Shown in pieces: positions 16,408 to 23,260 of a stretch of DNA of 28,807 bases. Numbering within the stretch: the stretch's first letter is position 1; every line of letters begins with the position of its first letter. The notes below the pieces were generated by a model. That model was not told the origin of the DNA, searched no databases, and saw only the letters and a program-made list of their open reading frames with translations. The stretch comes from Deinococcus marmoris DSM 12784. GTDB taxonomy: Bacteria; Deinococcota; Deinococci; Deinococcales; Deinococcaceae. The translations under genes and the position numbers were made by a program. Location: contig NZ_JNIV01000061.1 in NCBI RefSeq assembly GCF_000701405.1, positions 1 through 28,807 on the forward strand. Direction: 5' to 3'.

Positions 16408-17100
16408 ATGCCCCCACCCCTCATCGTCACCGCCTGGAACCTGCAACCTGATTCCTTCAACGTCAACCTCGCCCTGACCCCGCCCCAGACGGAACTGCTT
16501 GAAGCCGTGCTCGACTGGCGTGGGCTGTTTGAAACCGACGCCCTGTTGCTGGCCACCTCCGCAGACCTGTTGACGCTGTTGATCGCCGAATTGCTCCACC
16601 GTTACCCGACGCCATGGGGGCCGGTGCTGGTGCCTGGGCCGGCGGGACTGCGGCGGGTAAACCGCTCCACCCGCAATCGTCCCAGCCCGGACACGGCCGC
16701 CGATCACGCCTACCTTGCCCACGCGATCTCGTATCTGGAAACTGAGCGCGCCTGGAAACACACGAGGATGCGGGGACGAAACGTTCATGTGCTGCTGGAT
16801 ACTGACGGTGTGCCGCACTACGTGTGTGGACGCGCGCGGGGGCATGCGTCGCGCTCGCTCTGGCGGCTGATCGGCCTTTACCGCCTCGAACTGTCTCAGG
16901 CGAGGGGGACCCTGGTCATCGTGACCCCGGACCGTCGGCGCGCACGGTTCGTGAAGCAGGCCAATCCCTGGTGCGTCGAGGTGCTGCATTTGCGGGTGGT
17001 TCCGCCGCCCCCACCTCCGCCCGTGCCTAAGCCCGTGCCAGCGCCCTATGCTGGCCGCCACCGCCGGGTCAGGCCCACCACGGTACGCGGATCAACGTAA
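16408..17100 (+). CDS. Putative replication-relaxation-like DNA-binding protein
   Basis: The product is about 230 residues. ATG 16408 was chosen because the homology-like part starts there (MPPPLIVTAWNLQ); GGAGG lies only one base before it. The frame is open further up but that part covers the duplicated DNA. Residues 24-110 look like a winged helix with ADHAYLAHAISYLETERAWK, which recalls plasmid replication-relaxation/MobC-like proteins. The following VHVLLDTDGVPHYVCG and GTLVIVTPDRRRARFV resemble the beta-strand core of their nuclease-like fold, though with a weak active site. The C-terminus is proline-rich (seven consecutive prolines). It converges on and overlaps the next gene by 32 bases. 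Family assignment is tentative. Confidence 0.5.
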   Translation: MPPPLIVTAWNLQPDSFNVNLALTPPQTELLEAVLDWRGLFETDALLLATSADLLTLLIAELLHRYPTPWGPVLVPGPAGLRRVNRSTRNRPSPDTAADHAYLAHAISYLETERAWKHTRMRGRNVHVLLDTDGVPHYVCGRARGHASRSLWRLIGLYRLELSQARGTLVIVTPDRRRARFVKQANPWCVEVLHLRVVPPPPPPPVPKPVPAPYAGRHRRVRPTTVRGST

Positions 17101-17638
17101 AACGTGCACGATCGTCTGGCGACGGCCACTCGGTCCACAAACGGCGTTTCACGTATGTGAGACGCCGTTCACCGCTGACTGCATAGATCACGTGGGCATA
17201 GTTGCGGCCAAAATCCCTGAGTTTTCGCCGCACGGTGTTGTCGTCGTAGCTGCCGGTATCAAATTCCACCGCGCTCATGCCGCGCTCCATCAGGTAAGTG
17301 GCATCGGGCCTGGCACTGTCCAGCCTTCCAGCTTCTGAGCGCCACAGCGCGCGGGGGTTGTTGGTCAGGGTGCGGGCCTCGGCGACGCCAGCGAGGTGGC
17401 CCAGAACCCAGCTCTCCTGGCGTGCCCAGCGGGGGTTCAGGGCGACGAACTGGACAGCGAGGACGGAAGCTGGGGCACCATGCACGGTCACCATCACACG
17501 TTCGATGGAGGTCAGACCCAGGGTGCGGATCCTGACCGGGGTTAAACGGATGCCGTAGCGGCGTTTGACCTGTCCAGCGGAAAGGGCGTGATCGACAACC
17601 AGATCGTCGAGCAGGGCCTCAGTGGGGGTGGGGGTCAT
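17069..17638 (-). CDS. Putative replication-relaxation/PD-(D/E)XK-like protein
   Basis: The product is about 189 residues from ATG 17638. A TAGCGT box seven bases upstream fits a leaderless promoter; a GTG at 17647 is an alternative. The N-terminus looks like a winged helix (LLDDLVVDHALSAGQVKRRY). The C-terminal part RPDATYLMERGMSAVEFDTG then DDNTVRRKLRDFGRNYAHVI and YAVSGERRLTYVK has the PD-x-E-x-D-x-G...K layout of replication-relaxation proteins, whose core is restriction-nuclease-like. Plasmids use such proteins in replication or mobilisation. It faces the preceding gene tail to tail. The fold is suggested by pattern only; activity is unknown. Confidence 0.5.
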   Translation of the reverse strand: MTPTPTEALLDDLVVDHALSAGQVKRRYGIRLTPVRIRTLGLTSIERVMVTVHGAPASVLAVQFVALNPRWARQESWVLGHLAGVAEARTLTNNPRALWRSEAGRLDSARPDATYLMERGMSAVEFDTGSYDDNTVRRKLRDFGRNYAHVIYAVSGERRLTYVKRRLWTEWPSPDDRARFTLIRVPWWA

Positions 17639-17647
17639 AGAAAACAC

Positions 17648-18092
17648 GCTAGCCCCACCCCCAGGAGGGCATATTCGATGAAAAAGCCAGTGGACACGGG
17701 GAGGGGATGAAAAAGCCCAACCATATTTGCAAGCAGAAAAAAGTGTGTGTAGGCCGCATCATTCTTGGTCAAGTTGTGGGGTCAAACCGTCTTGCCTGTG
17801 ACTGTCGGCCGGCCCTTCCAGACCACACTTGCCTGGTACGGCGGTAAAAGTAGCAGGCCGCGTTGGAGTTGCGCTGCCCGCCTCTTGGGTGTGCGGCCAC
17901 AGCCAGCCCGGAACCCGTTGAAAACCACTCGGCTCATCCGAAAAGAGGAAAGAGCCAGAAGAAGCCCCGGAAGTAAAAAAGGCAAAAAGTCTCCTGTCAG
18001 AAACGAAAAAACGCAAAGAAATAGCGAGCACCCACCACATCAACCGTGGGACGGGGGCCGCAGACTGCGCGCCCTGACCCAGGAGAAACCAT
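17648..18092. other. 445-base region upstream of the TnpB-like gene
   Basis: This region lies between the divergent starts at 17638 and 18093. GATGAAAAAGCC occurs at 17677-17688 and again at 17706-17717. A purine-rich stretch (about 17938-18025) precedes AGGAG just before ATG 18093. GGCTC/GAGCC (about 17931-17956) can form a short stem. No CRISPR repeats, transposon ends or convincing gene were seen. It is the likeliest place for a promoter, and a candidate place for a guide-type RNA. Confidence 0.4.
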
Positions 18093-19544
18093 ATGCCCCC
18101 ACCACCCGTCGCGGACCCCCATCTCCGCCTGCGTCATCCGCTCTACCCAAGCGCCGTTCAGCGGCGCGCCCTCGATCACCGTTGGACCCTCGTTCACCGT
18201 CTGTGGCGCGTGCTTGCCGTCCATGCCCAGCTCGAAGCGTCCGGGCATCTGCGGCCCCTGCGCGAGGTCGCTCACCTCGTGGCCGCCGGCCAGGAACCCA
18301 CGCCCGGCAACGTCCCGCGACAGATGCCTCACCGCAGCAACCGTGACCGTCAACAGGAGTTGGAAGCCGTCACCCAGGATCTGGGCTGGCGTAGTCTTCT
18401 TGGCAGCGCCACGCTTGAAGGGCTTGTTCGCAGCTTCGGCCGTCACCTGCAATCACTCGGTTCGGTGGCCCGGCCTGCGGCGATCGTCCTGGAACCACCC
18501 AGTGACTTCGCGCTGATGCTGGGCGGACTGGCCCGCCCAGTGGGCGAACTGCACGTCGAGATCGTCGGCATCCCAGATCTGGTCCTCGCGCCGCTGTACC
18601 TGTTGCCGGGACCGGCCCAGGCCGCTGTGCGGGTCTGGCGGGCAGCGTTTGATGACCGCCTTACCGCTGCGCGCGCTGTTCTGGAGGCTGCGCTGCTCGC
18701 CGGTGATCCTGCCGCCGACGCCGGATATCTCGCGCACATCGCGCGGTATGGCGCGCTCGAACCCCATCTGGCGGCCCAGGCCGGGCCTCCCCAGCCTTCC
18801 CTGGTTTCGCTCTGCCTGGCGGAGGCCGCACGGCTGCACCGCACCCCAGCAGGCGACTACGAGATCGACTGGGGGTTCCGCGTGCTGGATCTGCTCCCAC
18901 CCCGTCACCAGGCGTTGATCGCTCTGGATCCTGGCGAGCGCAACCTGTGGACCTGGGCGACCGCGCATCAGGGCTGCGGGCGCGTCCACAACCCCCTGAA
19001 GCTGCGCCGCGCGTGGGTGGCACCCCAGCCTGCGGCCCCGGTGGGTCTCATTCAGCATCCGCTGGATCACAACTATGCCCGGATGCGCCGTCACCAGCTT
19101 CTGTTTCACGCCCAGGTGCAGCCGGTGCTCGAACAGGCCCTGAGGCACCTGCTGTTGTACGCGGGAATCGGCATTGAGCACACCACCCTGGAGCGCATGG
19201 CCCGGCGCGGTCTGGATTACGCGCCGTTCGTGGCCTTCACTGGTCTGCGGGTGTACGAGACGTTTCTGGCGGAGCTGGCCCGGCTGGATCCGGTGCGGCG
19301 GGCGTTGATCTGGGTGCCGCCCGAGGGCACGTCAGCGGACTGCTCGGCGTGCGGAGCGCGGCGCACCATGCGGTACGCGCGGCGCGAGGGGCGCCGGCGC
19401 ACCTGCGCTTCGTGCGGCGTGCGGCTCAACCGGGACCTCAACGCGGCGCGCAATATTTACTGGCGTGCGGCAGCGGACTGGCCGGACACCTTGCCCTGGA
19501 GACCAGCAGCGCTGCCTTGTGTTCAACCCTGGACGCGTCAGTGA
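18093..19544 (+). CDS. Divergent TnpB/Cas12-like RuvC nuclease, not in an IS200/IS605 element
   Basis: The product has 483 residues, longer than common TnpB (about 400), with AGGAG before ATG 18093. The N-terminus has the TnpB opening LRHPLYPSAVQRRALDHRWT. The middle has LLGSATLEGLVRSFGRHLQS, like the TnpB helical region. The C-terminal half is a complete RuvC domain: motif I LIALDPGERNLWTWAT (D279), motif II GIEHTTLERMARRGLDY (E362), a zinc ribbon C417-x2-C420...C438-x2-C441 (preceded by EGTSADCSACG), and motif III LNRDLNAARNIYW (D448). All three catalytic acids and four cysteines are present, so it is probably an active, RNA-guided type nuclease. No TnpA, IS ends or CRISPR array lie nearby. 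Its stop overlaps the start of the primase-like gene by GTGA. That it works with the replication genes is inference. Confidence 0.8.
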   Translation: MPPPPVADPHLRLRHPLYPSAVQRRALDHRWTLVHRLWRVLAVHAQLEASGHLRPLREVAHLVAAGQEPTPGNVPRQMPHRSNRDRQQELEAVTQDLGWRSLLGSATLEGLVRSFGRHLQSLGSVARPAAIVLEPPSDFALMLGGLARPVGELHVEIVGIPDLVLAPLYLLPGPAQAAVRVWRAAFDDRLTAARAVLEAALLAGDPAADAGYLAHIARYGALEPHLAAQAGPPQPSLVSLCLAEAARLHRTPAGDYEIDWGFRVLDLLPPRHQALIALDPGERNLWTWATAHQGCGRVHNPLKLRRAWVAPQPAAPVGLIQHPLDHNYARMRRHQLLFHAQVQPVLEQALRHLLLYAGIGIEHTTLERMARRGLDYAPFVAFTGLRVYETFLAELARLDPVRRALIWVPPEGTSADCSACGARRTMRYARREGRRRTCASCGVRLNRDLNAARNIYWRAAADWPDTLPWRPAALPCVQPWTRQ

Positions 19545-20470
19545 GCGGAACTTCAGAGGAGTGCGCCACGCGCTTGGAGCAGGGGTGGCCCCTGGCGCTG
19601 CGCCGCGTTCCGGCCTATCTGCCGTTCCGGTTTGTGCCGCGCGCGTCCGGGCGACTGGGGAAGCGGCCGTGTTCGCTCACTGGACAGTGGGTTGATCCCT
19701 TTGACCGGCGGCATCATCTTTCGTTTGAGGTGGCGCTCGAGGCGTTGCGCCGGGGAGCCGGTGATGGTCTCGGCGTCGTCCTCGACGGGCGGCTGGGCGT
19801 GGGTGGGTTGCCGTTGGTAGCGGTGGATCTCGATGACGTGGTGCGCGGTGGGCTCCTTTCACCTGCCGCACTTGAACTGGTCACTTCCATGGTGAGTTAC
19901 GCCGAGTTGAGCGTGTCTGGCGCGGGCGTACACGTCCTGGCTGGCGGTCAGCTTCCAGCGGCTGGCCGACGGGGCAACTGGCGTGGGCTCCCCGTCGAGC
20001 TAATTACCCACGGCTACGTTGCCATCACTGGCAATCATTTGCCTGACACGCCGGTTGGCGTGATTGCCCGCCCTGCGGAGGTCTCGGCGCTTCACCGCGC
20101 GCTATTTCCAGCGGTGCTGTCAATGTCCCCGGCGCGGGCCAGTCCACTGGCCTGTCTGGGCGACGAGGCCATCGTGAAGCGTGCCCGCAATGCCAGGAAT
20201 GGCACGCGTTTTGCCGCGCTGTATGACGGTGACCTGTCTGCCCACGGCAACGATCCCAGTCGGGCCGATCTTGCCATTCTCTCGCATCTGCGCTGGTACA
20301 CGCGCGATCCCGAACAACTGCGCCGCATCTGGGCGAGCAGCGCGCTGTACCGCCCGGACCGCTGGGCCCGTCTCGCCACCCATGACGGCCAGGATTACGC
20401 CACTGTCACCATTTCCCGTGCGCTGGCCCTCGGTCAGCCGCATTTCGATCCCATCAGGAGAACACCATGA
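19541..20470 (+). CDS. Primase-polymerase-like protein (PrimPol, AEP-type), no helicase domain
   Basis: The product is about 309 residues, taken from GTG 19541, which overlaps the TnpB-like stop by GTGA; the longer upstream frame lies inside that gene. It fits the AEP-type primase-polymerases of plasmids and phages. GKRPCSLTGQWVDPFDRRHH is the entry motif. LPLVAVDLDDVVRGGLL carries the metal-binding D96-x-D98. YAELSVSGAGVHVLAGG holds H131. VELITHGYVAITGNHLP matches the later RF-x-x-TG block, although the usual arginine is replaced. The C-terminal helices (ADLAILSHLRWYTRDPEQLR, then IWASSALYRPDRW) resemble the PriCT-like segment of NrS-1-type polymerases. No helicase is fused. It probably primes plasmid replication. 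Confidence 0.7.
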   Translation: MSGTSEECATRLEQGWPLALRRVPAYLPFRFVPRASGRLGKRPCSLTGQWVDPFDRRHHLSFEVALEALRRGAGDGLGVVLDGRLGVGGLPLVAVDLDDVVRGGLLSPAALELVTSMVSYAELSVSGAGVHVLAGGQLPAAGRRGNWRGLPVELITHGYVAITGNHLPDTPVGVIARPAEVSALHRALFPAVLSMSPARASPLACLGDEAIVKRARNARNGTRFAALYDGDLSAHGNDPSRADLAILSHLRWYTRDPEQLRRIWASSALYRPDRWARLATHDGQDYATVTISRALALGQPHFDPIRRTP

Positions 20471-21027
20471 CCATGCACCACAGCACCGAATTTGAAATTA
20501 TGCCCAGTCCTGCCCAGGCCTATAGCCTGAGGCAACTGCGCGCAGCGTGCGGGACGGTGGCGCTCGCTTGCGCTGAGCAGGCGCTCGCCCAGGCACGCGG
20601 GCAGGACAACTCCATCGCCTCGCTGCTGGGCGGCGCGGATCACCCGGTCCGCGATCCCCTGGCCGAGGCCACTGAACTCCGCAAAAACGGTGATGTCTGC
20701 GATACCCCACTGACGTTGCTGCTCAACACTATCGTCAGCCAGCGGGCCAGGGGGGGTCACCTCGTCAGTGCTCCGGTGCAGCTGGGCGGTGAGGATTGGC
20801 TGCTCGGTCTCAACAGCGGTGGGGTATGGCTGCGCGGCGTGCCAGGCATCATCCCGGCGCGGATGGGGCAGATCGCGCACTGGGACATGGCCTTCCCGGT
20901 TCCAGACGCGACGCTCCGGGCCTACCAGCCGACGGGAAGTGCGTGGGTGACCTGTGAACGCGAGGTCTGGACGCTGGACATCGGCGTGCTTTGCAACGAA
21001 AAACAGCCCTGGACTGAGGTGGGCTGA
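20467..21027 (+). CDS. Unknown protein, third gene of the TnpB-like/PrimPol operon
   Basis: This 186-residue protein starts at ATG 20467, overlapping the previous stop by ATGA. AGGAG stands eight bases before the start, so coupled translation is likely. Nothing in it is recognised. It opens MTMHHSTEFEIMPSPAQAYS, has an alanine-rich helical part (RAACGTVALACAEQALAQAR), then VSAPVQLGGEDWLLGLNSGG and several Trp-containing strands. No membrane segment or metal site is seen. Being the last gene of a three-gene overlapping set, it may act with the nuclease or the primase. Confidence 0.65.
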   Translation: MTMHHSTEFEIMPSPAQAYSLRQLRAACGTVALACAEQALAQARGQDNSIASLLGGADHPVRDPLAEATELRKNGDVCDTPLTLLLNTIVSQRARGGHLVSAPVQLGGEDWLLGLNSGGVWLRGVPGIIPARMGQIAHWDMAFPVPDATLRAYQPTGSAWVTCEREVWTLDIGVLCNEKQPWTEVG

Positions 21028-21130
21028 GGTGTCAACTGCAAGGCACTGGCATCACGCCGCAACGATTCCAGGACGAGAGATATCCTGAGTCAGGGCTGAT
21101 CTGCTGGATTGAAGACACACCGTGCGCGCT

Positions 21131-21166
21131 CGCGAGTTGTAGCATCCCCTCTCTGGGGAACTCGCG
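21131..21166. terminator. Hairpin between convergent genes, possible bidirectional terminator
   Basis: CGCGAGT (21131-21137) pairs with ACTCGCG (21160-21166), and inside it TCCCC (21145-21149) with GGGGA (21155-21159). It lies in the 218-base gap between convergent genes. No U-tract follows on either strand. Confidence 0.45.
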
Positions 21167-21245
21167 GGTCATGGCGCGACGATGGACCGCACCGGAGCGC
21201 GTCGACTGCCAGATGTCTTGCCATAAGACACCGTTGAATCTGGAA

Positions 21246-21860
21246 TTACCAGCGGCGATGGGGGAACAGCTCGCTCAGGGTGCGGGGTGAGGCGTAGAAC
21301 AATTTACCTTCCCTGACCTCCACCAGGGTTTCGCTGAGGTCATCAACGATCTGCGCTGGGATGTTCACGCGGCAGCGCTGTCTGGCGTTCTCTGTGCTGT
21401 CTTGCGGATAGGCAGCGTCGATCTTTGCGCGGAATTCGTCGAAGCGGTCCGCGAGGCCTTTGCCGGGGATGGTACGAATCAGCATCTCCTCTGCGCCGTT
21501 CCACCAGTTGATGTAGATGTGATCCACCGTCATTGCAGCCTCCAGCTTCTGGCGCGCGCCATGCTGGTAGTACTGATATTCGTAAGGCATGCGTCTGCTG
21601 GACACGCTTTTGACCTCAGCGTAGAGCAGATCGTGACCGTATTGCTCGCTGGAGCGGGGTTGCCGGGTCAGGATCGCGGCCAGCAGTTCCATGTCATCGG
21701 GACTGATGCGCTGCTCAGCCCCGGACCGACTGCCCTCCATGATGTAAGGCGCGGCGAGCTTGGCGCGGGCGCGGGCGGGCTGGATAATGACTTCCTGCAA
21801 AAACTGCATGAATCCTTTTGTGTCCAGGGTTTCCAGAGGAGCAGCGGTGATGGTCATCAT
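21246..21860 (-). CDS. Unknown protein, possible PD-(D/E)XK endonuclease
   Basis: This 204-residue protein starts at ATG 21860 (or the next codon, also ATG). A TAGGGT box six bases upstream fits a leaderless promoter. GHDLLYAEVKSVSSRRMPYE has a strand with E-x-K that could be the core of a PD-(D/E)xK site, with earlier acidic residues in ISPDDMELL as possible partners. YQYYQHGARQKLEAAMTVDH then IYINWWNG looks like the following helix and strand. No methyltransferase lies beside it, so it does not form a normal type II pair. I do not recognise the exact family; the nuclease idea rests on one short motif. Confidence 0.5.
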   Translation of the reverse strand: MMTITAAPLETLDTKGFMQFLQEVIIQPARARAKLAAPYIMEGSRSGAEQRISPDDMELLAAILTRQPRSSEQYGHDLLYAEVKSVSSRRMPYEYQYYQHGARQKLEAAMTVDHIYINWWNGAEEMLIRTIPGKGLADRFDEFRAKIDAAYPQDSTENARQRCRVNIPAQIVDDLSETLVEVREGKLFYASPRTLSELFPHRRW

Positions 21861-21927
21861 GCGGTGACCCTAGAGCTAAACGGCCTGGCAAGGGGGACGG
21901 CGGTATGGATTGCGGTCTGTTTGGTTT

Positions 21928-21969
21928 TAAGGCATGCCGTAGTGTACACTAGACCTACGGCACGCCTTA
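21928..21969. promoter_or_regulatory. Large inverted repeat upstream of the kfrA-like gene
   Basis: TAAGGCATGCCGTAG (21928-21942) is matched by CTACGGCACGCCTTA (21955-21969) with one mismatch. Between and partly within the arms is the perfect palindrome AGTGTACACT (21941-21950). It lies between the divergent genes at 21860 and 22132 and could be an operator for either, or a partition site. Confidence 0.55.
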
Positions 21970-22086
21970 GGGTGTCCGTTGAGTCGAATCAATTTTCAGT
22001 CTGCTAATGGCATCAGGGTTGGAGGCGTTGTCCCTGACGACACCACTCTACAGGCCTCAAGAGAACACACGGAACACGTATTACAC

Positions 22087-22110
22087 CGTAATTACGTAAC
22101 GAGGCGTAAC
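22087..22110. promoter_or_regulatory. Palindrome and direct repeat just before the kfrA-like start
   Basis: CGTAATTACG (22087-22096) is a perfect palindrome. CGTAAC occurs at 22095-22100 and 22105-22110, ten bases apart. KfrA proteins bind their own promoters, so this is a candidate autoregulatory site. Confidence 0.45.
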
Positions 22111-22131
22111 GCATTTACACACGAGGTGGCA

Positions 22132-23040
22132 ATGGCAAGACCAGGAATCACGATGGAGGATGTTGTGTAGGCCGCGCAGGCCCTGCGGGAGCGGGGTGAA
22201 CGGGTGTCGTTGACGTCCGTCCAGAAGGAACTGGGCCGGGGATCGTTTACCACGGTCAAGCGGTTGTTTGACGTCTGGTTGCTGGACCATCCTGAGCAGA
22301 CTGTCCCTCAACTGGTGCCGCTGGCCGCACTGCCTGACCGGCTGGCCGCGCAACTGGAAACGGCCACGCGCGGACTGTGGACGGCGGCCACCGAGGTGGC
22401 CGAGACCCGGTTGCAGACCGAGCGCGAGGGCTACCGACAACAGGTAGTGGCGGCGGAGGTGGACCGCGACGCAGCCGCTGAGGTGGTCGACGCGTTGGCC
22501 AGCACCAACGAGACGCTGACCGAGCAGGTGAGTGAACTCCAGGAGCAGTTCGCTGAGACGCAGCAGCGCGGACGTGACGCCGACGCAGCGCGGACCGTGC
22601 TGGAAGGCCAACTGGCCCAGGAGCGTGAGGCGGGTCAGACGGCAGCGGCCCTCGCTGCCACACAGGAGGAGCACAACGCTGATCTGAAAAGCGAACTGGA
22701 CCAGCAGCGCGCCACGGTGGCGTCCGAGCGACACCACCATGCCGATGCGTTAAAACATGCCCAGGAGCAGGCCGAACAGCGTGTGTTGGAGGTGCGGGCC
22801 GATCTGGAGCGCCAGGTTGCTGACGGACGTGAACGGGCTGAGGGCGCGGCAACTGAGGTGCGGGTGATCCGCGAAGGGGCTGAGGCCACCGCCCTGGGCC
22901 TGCGCCAGCAACTGGATCAGGTGAGGAGCGAGGCTGCGCAGGCCCAGGGCGCACTGACGACGATGCGGGAACAACTGGAGACCCAGACGCGGCTCCTTGA
23001 GCAGGCACTGGCTCACTCCACGGCCCCTGAGGCCAAGTAG
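22132..23040 (+). pseudogene. kfrA: KfrA-like coiled-coil DNA-binding protein with premature TAG
   Basis: ATG 22132 starts MARPGITMEDVV, then TAG at 22168-22170, after which the same frame continues AAQALRERGERVSLTSVQKE then LGRGSFTTVKRLFDVWL. Together these are the classic KfrA_N helix-turn-helix: MARPGI-x-x-x-x-V-x-x-A-AL...G-x-x-x-T-x-x-V-x-x-x-LG-x-GS. The rest (about residues 70-290) is a long Glu/Gln/Ala-rich coiled coil, as in KfrA proteins of plasmids, which help plasmid stability. Without read-through, the first helix is lost. A GTG at 22204 with G-rich DNA before it could make a 278-residue form lacking that helix. CAG or GAG to TAG is a single change. Confidence 0.75.
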
Positions 23041-23097
23041 GTCAAGGCCGCCCACCCGGTTCAGACGCGTCTTTCAGGGGCCACAGAAAAACTCTAG

Positions 23098-23118
23098 AAC
23101 ACCGTTGAGATCGGTGTT
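23098..23118 (+). terminator. Short hairpin after the kfrA-like gene
   Basis: AACACCG (23098-23104) and CGGTGTT (23112-23118) form a 7-bp stem with a 7-base loop. It is followed by AAAGG, not T, so its terminator function is uncertain. The rest of 23041-23260 shows no gene. Confidence 0.35.
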
Positions 23119-23260
23119 AAAGGCGTCACCTTCAGCCGCTCCAACGGTATGGACATGACGTTCTGACTGCTGAACTGGTGGCGGTCTGGTCTGAAAATTT
23201 GCTCAAAACCCCTGTGCCAGGGTGCAGGACAGGGTGTGATCCAACCCCACGGAGACAACG

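Noticed and set aside
15781..17061. Long minus-strand open frame (426 codons)
   Set aside because: It has no ribosome site, runs antisense to the better supported gene at 16408 and has an implausible composition. It is a GC-rich shadow frame.
17677..17717. Two GATGAAAAAGCC copies as a mini CRISPR array
   Set aside because: Only two 12-bp copies with a 17-base gap; there is no longer repeat and no further copies.
18443..19181. Minus-strand frames opposite the TnpB-like gene
   Set aside because: They are antisense to a gene with complete RuvC motifs; no independent support.
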